DNA of 64,000 nt, taken from NCBI GenBank assembly GCA_015680685.1, contig MNCI01002024.1, forward strand, positions 22,703-86,702, in the 5' to 3' direction. The notes beneath the pieces are model-generated. The model was given only the letters and a program-made list of their open reading frames with translations, did not search any database and was not told the origin of the DNA. Made by a program: the position numbers and the translations under genes. Positions within the stretch are counted from its first letter, which is position 1; the number at the start of each line of letters is the position of its first letter. Positions 22,464 to 35,870 of the stretch are shown here, piece by piece. Source of the stretch: Gnetum montanum. Its lineage: Eukaryota > Streptophyta > Gnetopsida > Gnetales > Gnetaceae.

Positions 22464-24580
22464 GTAGGGAAGATTGGAGTGACCAACTTTTTGTAGGGGT
22501 TTCTTATGTTCATGACTACCCTAACAACACTCAAAGACTACATTCACCTAATGTAGACAACATTGGATGAGATGACATAAGCCCTGAACTAGGAGAGGCC
22601 TCAAGGCCTAAGACCTCCCCAAAATCTACAAAAGATAGATCAAGGGACCCTAAAGAACACCATAGAAGCCATGGCAATTCTTCCAGTTCCTAATCTTCCT
22701 CTTTCCCCTCAACATCTAGTTCTAATGAAGATGAACATAGGTATGGAGATAAGACTTTATTAAAGGGTCAAACTAAAAACTGAAATTGAACCCATGGGAA
22801 AAGTCAAAGATGTCACCACAAACATAGACAGCATCATTATGACTAAACAAATAGAAATAGAAATTTTCCTCACAACCTATTCGATGACAATGAACCCTTA
22901 TTAGCCACTAAGAGCCTAATGTAGATCCTAGGGGTTGTTAAGATATCTCACAAGCATCACAAAAAGAGTTTCCTACTTAAGCTTAACATGAATAATATTC
23001 CTAAATTTGCAAAAGGTTACGATTCAAATCTGCAACATCATTTACAAGCCTTCCATGATGCCTATGCTTTCTACACCATTGAAAATGGATGGCAAAAGCT
23101 TAAGCTCTTTCCTAGAACACTAATTGATAGATACAAAGTGTGATATAAATCATTGAGACCAAATTCAATTTGACAATAGTCCACAATGTTGGAACTTTTC
23201 AATGAGAAATACCAAACCTATGCGAGAGTGTCCAACCTGACAAGACAGATCCAAGAATTAAAGCAAGAATAACATGAAACCTTGGACATGGCCTTATATA
23301 GATATTATGCCTTACTGAATAGATGCCCAAGCCATGCTTTCTTCAAAGAAAGACAACTTTTTGACATCATAGATGGGCTTTGTAATGAAACAAAGGAGAC
23401 CCTTGGGATGTATGCCTCAGGGCAATTATACAAGCTTCAAGCCCATCAGATATGAGTGCTAATCAAGCGTGTGCCAAAAGAAGAAGGAGAGATATGCAAA
23501 TGGGAGAATGTTGAGAAATATCAATGGGACCCAACTCTTCAATAGAAGGAGGTCCAGATCTATGGTAAGGAGAACGAAACCACTCTAGATAAGGTGACCC
23601 TATAACAAACCTTGCCGATACAGGAGTCTATTGATGAACTAGAAGCAAAGTTTAATAGGATGTCCAAATGGGTATATGAAAATGTTATAACTCTCATTGA
23701 GACAGTCAAGGAGAGAATCATGCAAAATAAGCTAGGCTATCACAATCAACAAATGATACCAAACCAAGAAATAGCTAGGAACACTTTTCAACAAATGGAA
23801 AAAATGGCTAATGAAAGTGAGGCCATAAACTTAACCACAAATGAAGCTAATGGATCTGACATCTGCATATATGACCATTTGAAGGGCCATTGCCCAGTCT
23901 TGTTGCATCTACAGGGGTATTGTGTAGGTGCTTTAAATCCGAAGTTTGTGCAAAAGCACATGCCTAGGAGATTTCCTCTAAAACAAGGTAATTATAGATA
24001 GTCCCACAACCGATTGTACCATCCTAGGGGGACTTATTACCAACCTTAACATGGTCATCAACCGTAGTGGCAACAACCACAATCATGGGAGAGGCCACCA
24101 CCAAATTAGTACTATCGACCCTATCTACTAAAACTACATAGATATTATGTTCAACACCCTATTTCTCCAACTAGTCCTACATACTCTACTTCAAATCACC
24201 ACTACCACTCTCATAAGTACCATCAACCCATGACATTCCCTAAAGGATCACCACCACATGCCTCTTACCATCCATCCTACCCTTGATATTCTCATACTCC
24301 ACCTCATTATATGCCACCACCAAGGACACAAGAAGGTTTTGCACCACAATACCAACAAACAAATGCTACTTGTGCTGCAAATGTGCAGAGACATGCTAAT
24401 ACCAATGGATCTCAACTGCAATGTAGAAAATGTCCCTTTTGGAGAAAAGGTCATAAATCAAAGCAAACCACACATGGATCCACGACATCATCTAAGTCAA
24501 CACAATGCCAACCTAGTGCACCACCTTCCTTGTCTCAACCAATGTCCTCTAATCATACACAAGGGCCACCATACATTTAA
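22464..24580 (+). pseudogene. gag of the C element, decayed
   Basis: Athila-like Gag, diverged from family A but collinear with it. It starts within the protein (WSDQLFVGVSYVHDYPNN). The core at about 22990-23430 has IPKFAKGYDSN, LKLFPRTLIDRY, LFNEKYQTYARVSNLTRQI and IIDGLCNETKETLG. The best open part, 23612-24001, holds the coiled LEAKFNRMSKWVYENV region and a knuckle reading SDICIYDHLKGHC (first Cys lost). A Pro/His/Tyr-rich tail ends near 24580. Nearly every stop is TAG or TAA where CAG/CAA is expected. The 165-residue frame at 24258-24755 is a shadow of the tail. Confidence 0.75.
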
Positions 24581-25288
24581 CAATCAAGTGTGTGATCAAC
24601 AATTTTTCTACCTAGCCACCACACCACCAACGGACACCCAGCGGCTAGGGCATGACCGGTTACCAATATTTCATACATGCATGAATCTTATTTATCCACT
24701 TATTAATCCTTATCATGGCCAAATGTTTAGTCATGAGGGTTACCCCCCATTCTAATCTTTAAGATTCTTATGTGCTTTTCATCTTTTTGTTTTACAATTT
24801 TTTATCCTTTTCCTATTTCTTGATCCAATTTTTCTAGTTGTTGTTTTCATTTTCTTTGTTATGTAATCTCTCTTATGCATAAAATGATCATGTTGCCCAT
24901 TGAGGTGAGGGTTTCTCTATGTTGTCAAGTCATAAGGGACTGATTATTCGAACATTGAGACCATGTCATCCATCCACTCATTCCATTAATAAGAGGTCCT
25001 TGCCCTAGTCATAATGATAACCTTTTCCATCATCCAACCTAATAATGAATCTATAATCATTGTGTCTAAATAGAAAAGTGTAAAACCAAGGTGGAATGTA
25101 AAGGATGTGACATCAAGGAGATTTGTGAATTCTTTTTGGCCACTTCTGTATGTTCATTCATGTTGCTAAGGTTGTAACCATATCCTTGTAGATTTAATGA
25201 AATCTTTTTGGCCACTTCTATATATTCTATCATGTTGCTGAGGTTGTAACCATATCCTTGTAGACCTAATGAAAATGGGAGTAAGAGC
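24581..25288 (+). other. C-element region after gag
   Basis: Non-coding, collinear with the region after gag in the second C copy (to about 59093). The last five bases, AGAGC (25284-25288), are the target duplication of the E element. The sequence resumes at 35323. Confidence 0.75.
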
Positions 25289-27267
25289 TAAAACACCACT
25301 AATTTTGGCCTAAGACTTTGAAATAAAAACAACTCGAGCCCTTTCAAGTATTCGGGAGGCAAAATTTGACTAAGGCATGAAACTCAAGTCTAGCTTGCTC
25401 AAGCCAGCTTAATCACACTGTTAAGCTAGCTTACCCTCAGCATGAGCAATAAAATAGTTTCAAAATCAAATAAAAAGTGGTCCAAATCTAAGGGTGCAAG
25501 CCATCCTCAAGAGCCACTGATGTCCACTCCAAGTCTCAGCATTCAGGAGTCCAAATTTCAAGCTAGACCATTATTGACCAACTTTTAGAGCCCCAAAACT
25601 GAGTCAAAATGACTTGATTTCAAGGGTGCAAGTCGTCCTCAGGGTCCACTATTGACAACTATGGGTCCCAACCTTCAGAAATTCCAGATTTTAGCTCAAA
25701 ATTGCAAGTTTTTGAGGTCACACTGTAGCTCATGCTGCAGGTCACGCTACCGCATGAGTCCAGCATGACCAACTTTTAGAGCCCCAAAACTAAGTCAAAA
25801 TGACTTGATTTCAAGGGTACAAGTCCTCCTCAGGGTCCACTATTGATAACTATGGGTCCCAGCCTTCAAACATTCCAGATTTCAGCTCAAAATTGCAAGT
25901 TTTTGAGGTCACGCTGCAGGTCATGCTGAGCATGACCACAACGTGACCTACCCAAAATGGCTCCAAATCAAACATATTCAAGCTCAAATTTCCAGATCCA
26001 AATCACACATAGGTAGGTAGTAGTTGTACTTAGAAATAGGCTTCAAAAAATTCCAAATTTGATGTCAAAATTTCATTTTTTTCCACCTCATGCTCAGGTC
26101 ACGTTGAGGTCATGCCCAGCATGATTGCCCAACATGACTCACGCTGGGGACATGCCCAACATGACTGCCCAGCGTGAGTCATGCTAGGGTCATGCCCAGC
26201 ATGACTACCCAGCGTGAGTGTAGCATGACTGCCAGTCATGCTTGCACAAAGATGCTTCAAATGCATGTTGAAGACACATTGAAGCCCAGATAGCTCACGT
26301 TGGAAGCCCTGGTCAAACAGAGATGTCTCGAATAGCTTCAAATCGACATCTTGACATCCTAGAGCAGTTGATCCATGGTCAAGCGAGCCAGGGTCAAATT
26401 TCTCATGTTGTTCATTTCATTTTAACTCTTCATTTGTGGGCATGTCAAGCACTCACAGTCTAAATTAAATGAACTTTCATGGGCTTGAATAACCCACAAA
26501 TTATAAAATGCAATGTATCTGGTCAAGAACGTAGCTTGCTGACACACATCCAACGCTTGCCAACACACATCCAACTCATACACAACTATCCATTGGACAC
26601 GTGTTATGAGATTTGCTTTCCCCTCATCTCCCAACCATTGATTCCATTCTAGAATTCCGCACCTCAACCTGGCCCAGCCCTATAAATACCCTATCAATTC
26701 ACATAAACGAGATCGGCAATTTTGAAGGTTGGCAACTTGGGAAGTATCGACCAGTAGCCTAGGATGCTTAGACACACTTGACTCCTAGCATCCAAATACT
26801 TCAAACATCATCCTGGGGCTTGGTGCTTGACCTGCCATCCATACGCGCAGCTACGCTTTGACCGATGCACATTCTTGTTTAAACAATACAATACAATTCA
26901 TTATTTCCTACATTGTTTACTCCGTTTACGCTTTGTTTACAATATAGCTCTATTTACGCTTTGTTTACAATATAGCTCTATTTATGCTTCATTTACAATT
27001 CAATCTTTGTTTACGCTCTGCACTCTGTTTACATTTCATGTCGTTGTTTGCATTCCATTTACATTGTTTATGATAACCCTAGCACTAGCTGTAGCTTACA
27101 CTCGGGGAAGTCCTTGATTGATTTGTGTGCAAACCATCCAAGGCACTCTACCTTCATTTACTTTTCTAGCTTGCCCTTGGGTGAAGGCAGGGTCAGCTGT
27201 GTCTGCCCGATGATCTTTCGATGTTTGTTTTCCTTCCAGCCTTACACCGACGATTTAGGTCAGTACA
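25289..27267 (+). repeat. 5' LTR of E element
   Basis: 1979 bp, from TAAAACACCACTAATTTTGG (TG changed to TA) to GGTCAGTACA. It contains two units of a repeat of about 190 bp (starting 25579 and 25769), a patch of CAGCATGAC/GTCATGCTG direct and inverted motifs at 26090-26240, a TATA box at 26681-26688, and TTTGTTTACAATATAGCTC repeats at 26930-27010. The 3' LTR has one more 190-bp unit, which accounts for the length difference. Confidence 0.9.
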
Positions 27268-27272
27268 GTTTT

Positions 27273-27288
27273 TGGTGCTAAAAGGAGG
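27273..27288 (+). other. candidate primer-binding site of E element
   Basis: TGGTGCTAAAAGGAGG starts five bases after the LTR end with the expected TGG. I cannot name the matching tRNA. Confidence 0.35.
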
Positions 27289-27527
27289 AACGTATTTGCC
27301 ATTGTTAAAATGTCGATTATGCTACTTGTCAAAACTTTTTCATTTTATCATGTGAGTCTCGTGTCCCTATTAATCATGCTGAGCTTGTCCTATTGGTCAC
27401 GCTAAGCTTGCTCTCTATCATGCTATGGTTTGATCAATTTGGTCATGCTGTGTTTATGTCACATCAGTCATGGTGCAACTACTTGCAATCCAACTCCATC
27501 CATCTAGCCTAGTTTGTCACGTTCATC

Positions 27528-29957
27528 ATGGAATCCTTCCAAATCAACCCAATAACACTACCAATCGCTGAAACTTTGAATCCTATGACTGCTACAGAAT
27601 CCATAACCGTTATTGAACACATAAATCCTTCAGGCCCTACATGCCAGTCACTCAGGCTATAGGGCAAAGGCCCTACTCATGCGACTCTTACACCTGAATA
27701 GTATAACTTCATCTATGTCAAAATCCAAGCCAACTTACCTATCGACCGTATAGAAAGGGAAGCAAATCGAGAATATGAATTTATCCACAAAGGAGGATAT
27801 GAATTCATACCTTCAGCATTTGACATAATCCCGCTATCTAAAAACCATCATAAACTCATATCCCAGCTTCTTATGGCTAGAAGTCAAGCCTTACAGCTAT
27901 CGCCAATAGAGCCTCAAGATGAGGAAGATGATTTTGTAGCCCAATCTGAACATGAAGATTCCTACCATATCGTTAGTCCCCATGCCTACACAAACCCATT
28001 ATTCCACCCTTTCATGGAAGAAACTACACTTCCTTCTTAATCCGCAAACACTTGAGCACCAGTTTCCTGATAAGAGGTACCTACTTCCATTCTTATCTTC
28101 TCTGTACTCAATAATATTCACTCTGATGCACAAGTACAGTTCCAACAACTCCCTCCCCAAACCAACGCAAAGTCAATTTTTCAACCTCAAGTAATTGGAA
28201 TGCCATCGATCATACCAGCTTCCACATCCACCCATTACATACCTCAAGTGCAAATCCACAAAGCACCATCGATTACTCCAACCCAACACATTCAAGGTGT
28301 TACCTCACAACCTGTGGCTGGGCAATGGGTTCCATCGGTAGTCTTAGTTCTGAATAACATCCCACCACAATAAACCTTAGCCCAACAACCTCTCTTTCCA
28401 CAAGCAATGCAATAATTAAATCATTATCATCGACAATCTGCTCAATCCACTGGTTTGCCTACTGTCCAAGAATGGGCAGACACACAAAAAATGATGCACT
28501 CCTTGGCAGAGGAATTAAAACACCTTAAAACTTTGAACAATGAGGAAGTCAAAGTACTAGATTTCAATCAAGATGACCCAATTGACCCCTTAGTTCCACC
28601 CTTAACCTTGTCAAAGGGAGTCTCATTACCTCAGTTGACCAAGTACAATGGAGAGGGAGACCCAAATGCCCACCTAGTGACATTTCGAATCAAAAATATT
28701 TTGCTTCAGGCATGGCCCTATGTAATTCTACGTGTGTTTGCTATGTCCTTAACAGGAAGAGCCTTAGACTGGTACCAAGCCTTACCCTGTAGCTCTATAT
28801 CTTCTCTGGAGGATTTGTTGCACTAGTTTGTCACCCGTTTCAAATACAATCTAAAACTTGAAGCCACGTTAGATAGCTTGATTCAAATTAAACAAGCGCC
28901 TTTAGAGCCAACATAGAAATTTATCCAAAGATGGAGTGTAGCCCTGAATGAACTTCAAGAGCCTATTCCTAAAATGTATCTGCTTACCATCCTTAAGGCA
29001 ACCGCAAATGACTTCATTAAATTGAAGCTTTATTATCTAAAACCCCGTACTCTGAGTTAGCCATTTGTACAAATTAAAGACATAAAAGAGGCAGCACAAT
29101 CAAGCAATGACCCAGCTTATGTGGCCTACAAAAACCAACATACTCACAAGCAAAACACAACCAAGGCAATGGTAGCCACAATCGCAAAAGCAACCAACTA
29201 GGGCCCAACTGCTAAGCAACCTAAAGCCCCAGCTAACAAAGCCGCCAACTTTGGCACCAACTCGCCTACATCGGCAGGGGCCACCCCAAGGCCCAACTTT
29301 CAGCGCAAGGACCGCTCAAAGTATACACCACTATCGATGCAACCCTCTCAACTATTGGAGTAACTCTTGAAAGCTGGGCAAATCCAACACAAACATGTGT
29401 CAAAGATTACCCACCAAAGACATAATAAGTACTACGAGCTACTAAGGAACCCCACCTTAGCAGTACCAAATGAGCACCCGGTCCCACAACATTTTAAATT
29501 GGACCAATACTGTAATTACCATCAAATGGCTAGTCACAATACAGACAACTATCCTGCCTTGCAAAATGACCTGCAGGGAATGATAAAACAAGGCCAACTA
29601 GTGATTGACACGGTAAGTCAATCCAACATAGATGATGCCTGCTATGTCATAAACTTAATTAACATAGGTGGTAAGTCCAAACCTATGCAACAACCTTTTG
29701 TGATCCATGTGCCTCCTAACAAGGCAAAGGTCCCCTCACCCTCCACAAGCAAGAGGCCTCCCTTTATTATCAAAGTGCCACCCCAAGCACCCATAATACC
29801 CTTTTTGGTCAAGGCTCCACAAACATCGTCCGCTAAGATGTTAAACTGGCACAACTCATCTGCTAAGACATTAAACTGGCATGACATAGCAACAAAGACT
29901 GCTAAGCAACCTTTCATCATAAGAGTGCCACAACGAGATGGCCCCTCACCTACCTGA
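27528..29957 (+). pseudogene. gag of E element (Tat-like), decayed
   Basis: Starts at ATG 27528 (MESFQINPITLPIAETLNP). The N-terminal domain is at 27690-27960 (IEREANREYEFIHKGGYEF, FDIIPLSKNHHKL). A proline/glutamine-rich linker follows, then the Gag core at 28455-29070 with the typical ALDWYQALPCSSISSLEDLL and FVTRFKYN stretches and KFIQRWSVALNELQ. The nucleic-acid-binding part near 29505-29610 reads YCNYHQMASHNTDNY, the counterpart of the Tat-lineage C-x2-H...H...C motif with the last Cys lost. Stops, for example before FVTRF, are TAG for CAG. The region after 29960, to 30300, is a poorly conserved linker to protease. Confidence 0.8.
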
Positions 29958-30332
29958 AGCCCAATAGTGGGCAACATCTCGATCCCTCCTCCTCCAAGGG
30001 TTGACCCCACTAGCAACCCGGGTAGGCCCACCAAATGGGAACGCAAGAGGACAAATGAGCACCTCGTAACTCCCATGGCCGAAGCAAAGGCCACAACTAG
30101 CAAATAAGAACTGAACACTGGGGCCCCTACCCCTAAGAAAACCAAGCCTAAGTCCCGCTCCTGAGAGGTCTGTCTCTCAAGCTTCACGAAGTAAGTCAAA
30201 ACCAACACAACAGCTAATGACAAAGACTTCGTAGCTGTACTAACCCAGGTAAAGCAAATGCTCAAGAAAAAGAACACAATATTTACCTTATATGACCTGG
30301 TCAAGACCTCACCTGCTCATTGCTAAGCATTG

Positions 30333-31150
30333 GCCCAGGTCTTAGCCTCCATTCCTATTATGGAGGACATCCTTGCAAATGAGGCATCCATCCATGCAAC
30401 AATGTTGCCTCCCACACCACAAGAATTAGGTTCAACAACCTTAGCCTCTAGTGATGATGTAGTTAAAGTCAACCCCAAACAAGGGGAAGTCACTACAGCT
30501 CCACTATCCATTAACATTCGTGTTGGGCAATGCACCATCCGTAGAGTGCATGTTGATGATTGTGCAGCAATGAACGTAGTCTTGTACTCTGTCATCAATA
30601 ATCTAGGTCTGGTAGATGAAATCAGGCCAACCAAAATCACATGTCTAAAATCCTTCAATGGATCACATGTCACAGTCAAGGGTACAATCAACTTAGCCTT
30701 TGTAACATAAGAGAATTCCCCACTAGCACAAATTTCACTATCATAGAGGAGATGCCAGGTTTCAACATGATTTTAGGCAGGCCTTGGCTAGTTCAACTAA
30801 GGGTCATCTCCTCTCCCATCCACCAAGAAATCCACCTTCCATATGAAGGTGGTCAAGTTATCATCCATGGTGATAATGTTTCCTCTTCAACTATCCACGA
30901 CATAGACATGGTGCAAGTTTTGGAAGAAGAGTTTCTTAATGGTACACCTACGACAACTAACGTAATGCTTAAGGCTAACACACCTGAACGAGTGGTTAAA
31001 GCCGACAGCCCCCTAGAGGACCCTAAACCTTGCATGCTCCCTAATCCATGCCAAGTTAGGAAGCAACTACATGACCAAGACTTTCCCTTGGCTGAAAATG
31101 TGCTAGATGCTTGCCTACCTTCTACCTACCCCTCTAACATGCATTTTTGA
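30333..31150 (+). pseudogene. retropepsin of E element
   Basis: Aspartic protease domain that would cleave the Gag-Pro polyprotein. It shows INIRVGQCTIRRVHVDDCAA at the active-site position (the usual D-G/S-G appears as DDC) and MILGRPWL, the conserved flap-end motif. There is one stop near 30708 and a frame change at about 30640-30710. The reading ends at a TGA after STYPSNMHF at 31150; from there to the 3' LTR nothing resembles RT, RNase H or integrase. Confidence 0.75.
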
Positions 31151-33127
31151 CTTTTGTTTACATTGCATTAGCCTATGGATTTACATTTTTCCTGCTCACT
31201 TAGATCACGCATTTTGCTTTGTTTACACATTCGTCAACTCAATTTACACATTGCATTTGAAAAACATCAAATATAAAAACATAAAACTACAAAAACACGT
31301 GGCCCAAAAAGGCCTTAAACTAGCATATGGCCCAGAACGACCTAAAACTATCACTTTTTGCATTTCTTTTCTTTCATTCATACATTCTAACTCTATGTAC
31401 GGTAGGTATTGCTTGAAGTTGTTTTCTTCCTAGTTGATTTTTGTAGGGTCTCACAAGCACGTAACATGACCATGCATGCAGCATCACACTTTATACAAGC
31501 AAGGTAAGCATCAGTCCACTATGACTATAAACTAGCACAAAATAGTCCTGGCATCATGACTTAAAACTGATACCATAGAGCAGTCCTGACATCATGACTT
31601 AAAACTAATACCACAGAGTAGTCCTGGCATCATGACTTAAAACTAATACCATAGAGTAGTCTTGGCATCATGACTTAAAACTGATACCACAGAGTAGTCT
31701 TGGCATCATGACTTAAACTGATATCATAGAGCTCTGTCTGGTATGAAACTAAACTGCTACATCCATCCACCATGACATGAAACTAGCATCCAAAGTCCAC
31801 TAAGACTATAAACTAGTTTGCCTCTTCACGGTCCGCTATGAATATAAACTAGCAATGCACCATCCACTATGATGCTAAACTGGTGTCGTCTAAGGGGTTA
31901 TGACGTGAAACTAATCCACAATAGTCCACTAAGACTATAAACTGGTGACATCATCAATGACCAGGAAAAACTTAAAAAGATGTGTTGCTACAATCGGCTG
32001 TTCATATTTCACAAAGACTTGCTGCATGATTCATCTTATGGGACCTAATGAAGTTTATGCTATTCATGATTCTGTCTGCTTTGAAAATTTCACATGGTGA
32101 CTCCATCTCCTTGTTTAAAGTGTTTAGCTAACTATTTTATTTGTGGTTTTCTTGTCTTCTTGGAGTTGTGTTTGCAAGATGACACTCCTGAGGCGTTCGT
32201 ACATAGATGCACTTCATCATGACGACAAAGTATCACATTTTTCCGGACACATGTAGCTAGGTTAATCAATCCATTCATAAGTACATTTCCGACTTCTAAA
32301 ATACGTTCCCCATTTCCCCATCATATCCCAATTATCCTATTCAATTACACCCCTAAATACATTCCACTCAGCTCAACACTCTTGATACACTGTTGCACAC
32401 TATAACTCCTTAAGCAGTCATAACGCAAAACACAATACACAATGCAAGCACTTGAACACGAGCATAGCACTAAAAGCAAGCTTTTTCAAAAAGACCAAGA
32501 GAAAAAGAAAAATAAAAGAAAAGGAAAAGACAAAACAAAGCAAAAACAAAAGAAAAGAATAAACAAACAAAAAAACAAGAAAAAAGAACAAAAAGGTCAA
32601 ATAGAAAAATGCACAGAAAAATCTTCATGACCCCATTGACATCATAAACCATAGAATATTGGCTATTCTCATACAAGCCCCAGGTAAGAAGGCAATTATC
32701 TTGAAAAATAATTATGCTCATGTCTCAAAGAGGTCATGTTGCACATCATCGCGTGGCTTTGGCTGTTTACAACAGGCCTCATAAACACTCTATAAGAGTT
32801 TCATTTCTCCAAAGAATGCGCTTCCTATGTCTTGGCTCCGAGTCTGCTGAACATTGGCTATGGACAAGGACCAAACTATAGCTCATTCGCATGAGAACAT
32901 TCCTCTACATCAATCCTGACAGTAATCATAACCCTTGATCAACTTCTGACTTCCCCCAGTTACAATCCCTTGCATCTTGAACCACATTCCCTCAATCCCA
33001 TGTACTTTTTAAAATGGTGCGATGACATCCAGCCAAGGGCCGACGGTTAATGCTTGATACTTTATTGTTCATGGTGTTTTGCACTTCTTTGTCGACACCT
33101 CTCGGGTGGATTCCTCTAGACGTCAAC
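31151..33127 (+). other. non-coding region of E where pol would be expected
   Basis: About 2 kb. Contains the tandem repeats at 31511-31960 and an A-rich purine tract at 32470-32620. I see no coding domain. The 62- and 83-residue readings at 32418-32721 are low-complexity. Confidence 0.7.
31511..31960 (+). repeat. 38-bp tandem repeats
   Basis: Five units of 38 bp (GTCCTGGCATCATGACTTAA plus AACTGATACCATAGAGCA) at 31545-31734, flanked on both sides by looser units of the type GTCCACTATGACTATAAACT up to about 31950. All units share the pattern 'TATGAC..(T)AAACT'. Tandem repeats in this position are common in Tat/Ogre-type elements. Confidence 0.85.
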
Positions 33128-33140
33128 AAAGAGGGGCCAA
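33128..33140 (+). other. polypurine tract of E element
   Basis: AAAGAGGGGCCAA directly upstream of the 3' LTR start TGAAACACC; the expected site for plus-strand priming. Confidence 0.75.
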
Positions 33141-35317
33141 TGAAACACCACTAATTTTTGCCTAACACTTTGAAACAAGAACTACTCAAGCCCTTTCAAG
33201 CATTCAAGAGGTAAAATTTGACTAAGGCATGAAACTCAAGTCCAGCTTGATCACACTGTCAAGCTAGCTTGCCCTCAGTGTGAGCAACTCCAAAAGTTTC
33301 AAAATAAATAAAAAGTTATCCAAATTTGAGGGTGAAATCCATCCTCAAGAGCCACTAATGTCCACTCCAAGTCTCAGCATTCAAGAGTCCAAATTTCAAG
33401 CCAAACTACATAGTTTTTGCATGTCACGCTGCCACGTGAGTCTAGCTTGACCAACTTTTAGAGCCTTAAAAATGAGTCAAAACGACTTGATTTCAAGGGT
33501 GCAAGTTGTCCTCAAGGTTCACTATTGATAACTATAGGTCTTAGCCTTCAGAAATTCTAGATTTTAACTAAAAATTACAAGTTTTGAGGTCACACTGCAA
33601 GTCATGCTGGGCAATCACGCTGCGTAGTCACGCTAGGTGTGACCACTGCGTGACCAACTTTTAGGGCCCAAAAATTAAGTCAAAATGACTTGATTTCAAG
33701 GGTTCAAGTCATCCTCAAGGTCCACTATTGACAATTATGGGTCCTAGCCTTCAGAAATTCCAAATTTTAGCTCAAAATTGCAAGTTTTCGAGGTCACACT
33801 GTAGCTCACGCTGCAGGTCATGCTACCGCATGAGTCCAGCGTGACCAACTTTTAGAGCCCCAAAACTAAGTCAAAATGACTTGATTTCAAGGGTGCAAGT
33901 CTTCCTCAGGGTCCACTATTGATAACTATGGATCCTAGCCTTCAAAAATTCTAGATTTCAGCTCAAAATTGCAAGTTTTTAAGGTCATGCTGAACATGGC
34001 CACAGCGTGACCTACCCAAAATAGCTCCAAATCAGACACATTCAAGCTCAAATTTCCAGATCCAGATCACACACAAGAAGGCAGTAATTGTACTTAGAAA
34101 TAGGCTTCAAAAAATTCCAAATGTGATGTCAAAATTGCATGTTTTCCCACCTCATGCTCAGGTCACACTGAGGTCACACCCAGCATGACTACCCAACGTC
34201 ACCCATGCTGGGGACATGCCCAGCATGACTGCCCAACATGAGTCATGCTGGGGGCATGCCCAGCATGACTGCCCAGCGTGAGTGTAGCATGAATGCTAGT
34301 CATGCTTGCACAAAGATGCTTCAAACGCATGCTGAAGACACATTGGAGCCCAGACAGCTCACGTTGGAAGCCCTGGTCAAATAAAGATGTCTCGAACAGT
34401 CTCAAATCAACATCTCGACATCCTAGAGCAATTGATCCATGGTCAAGCAAGTTGGGGTCGAATTTATTTTATTTTTCATTTCATTGTAACTCTTCGTTTG
34501 TGGGCATGTCAAGCACTCATGGTCTAAATTAAATGTACTTTCATGGGCTTGAATAACCCAAAAATTGTAAAATGCAATGTATCTGGTTAGGAACATAGCT
34601 TGCCAACACACATCCAACTCGTACATAGCTGTCCATTGGACACGTGTTACAAGATCTCTTTTCCCCTCATCTCCCAGCCGTTGATTCCATTTTGGAATTC
34701 TGCACCTCAGCCCAGCCTAGCCCTATAAATACCCTGTCAATTCACATAAATGAGGTTGGCAATTTTGAAGATTGACGGCTTGGGAAGTATCGACCAGCAG
34801 CCTAGGATGCTTAGACACACTTGATTCCTAGCATCTAAACACTTCAAACGTCATCTCGGGGCTTAGTGCTTAACCTACCATTCATACGCATAGCTATGCT
34901 TTAACTGGTGCACATTCTTGTTTAAACAATACAATACAGTTCATTATTGCCTGCCATTTACATTGTTTACTCTATTTATGCTTTGTTTACAATATAGCTC
35001 TGTTTACGCTTTGTTTACAATATAGCTCTGTTTACACTTCATTTACAATTCAATCTCTATTTACGCTCTGCACTCTGTTTACATTTCGTGTCACTATTTG
35101 CATTCCGTTTACACTATTTATGATAACCCCAGCACTAGCCGTAGCTTACGCTCGGGGAAGTCCTTGGTTGATTTGCGTGCAAACCATCCAAGGCACTCTG
35201 CCTTCGTTTACTTTTCCAGCTTACCCTTGGGCAAAGGTAGGGTCATCTGTGTCCGCCCGATGATCTTTCAGTGTTTGTTTTCCTTCTAACCTTACACTGA
35301 CGATTTAGGTTAGTACA
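33141..35317 (+). repeat. 3' LTR of E element
   Basis: 2177 bp, TGAAACACC to GGTTAGTACA. Three units of the 190-200-bp repeat (starting 33451, 33654, 33845) against two in the 5' LTR. TATA box at 34724-34731. Differences from the 5' LTR are mostly transitions, as expected for an old methylated copy. Confidence 0.9.
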
Positions 35318-35322
35318 AGAGC

Positions 35323-35870
35323 AACCTAAAACAACACTAAATAAACTTCTGATGGTTTCACTGGAAAGACATGTACCCATGCCTAAAGGTTGGTGACTTC
35401 TTAGAATTGAAAAAAGAGAGTAAGAAAAAAAATTGTGTGTGTGTGCCATAAATAAAGCTCCTCCCTTGGACAAAATGCCAAGTGATGTTACTCCTTGCAA
35501 CTATGATAGTCTTATGGATGTTTGCCAATGGGATGAAATGATGTGATGTCACTACAATGTGGCATGGACTTGGCTTGAATCTCAAATAGAAGGACTCATG
35601 ATTCTTTAACCATTATAACACACAAGGTTTCATTATGACCATGGTAAGACACCTCATGTTCCAATTTTTGTAATCCTTTCTATAGTCCATCTCATCTGAA
35701 GGTCTAGGTCATCATAACTTATGGTTTCTTGTAACATAGAGTTATTATCTTAAATTGGTGGTTTTAACATGTGTGTTTTGTTTCATAGGTATGCATTGCA
35801 TTCAAACCTTTTAGTGCCTACAAACATTTTTAGGTGTGGTTACACAAGGACATCATAAGCTAGAGCTTGC
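35323..35870 (+). other. C-element region between E insertion and solo LTR
   Basis: Continuation of the C 3' region, collinear with about 59100-59630. It includes the GGAAAGACATGTACCCATGCC block at 35363. The last five bases (CTTGC) are the target duplication of the solo LTR. Confidence 0.7.

Larger units (their letters stand above)
25289..35317 (+). mobile_element. E-family (Tat-like) LTR retrotransposon, complete ends, gag-protease only
   Basis: 10,029 bp with two LTRs, a PBS-position sequence, gag, protease, a non-coding region with tandem repeats and a PPT. It is flanked by a perfect AGAGC duplication (25284-25288 and 35318-35322). The related C copy near 59086-59110 has the site unoccupied (GGGAGTAAGAGTAACATAG). 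No reverse transcriptase, RNase H or integrase is present, so it would depend on a relative for transposition. Lineage is inferred from Gag and protease motifs and from the 2-kb LTRs. Confidence 0.9.

Noticed and set aside
24258-24755. 165-codon plus-strand ORF
   Set aside because: Out-of-frame shadow of the Pro/His/Tyr-rich gag tail of the C element; the competing frame aligns with the other gag copies.
29642-30304. 220-codon minus-strand ORF, the longest in the window
   Set aside because: Antisense to the proline/threonine-rich gag-protease linker of the E element; its hydrophobic, Gly/Leu/Val-rich content mirrors the sense composition and the sense frame has clear Gag and protease motifs.
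31545-31734. Regular 38-bp repeats resembling a CRISPR array
   Set aside because: Units are directly contiguous without spacers and lie inside a plant retrotransposon.
32418-32721. Lys-rich and Phe-rich ORFs on opposite strands
   Set aside because: Low-complexity purine tract in the non-coding part of E; no conservation to support coding.
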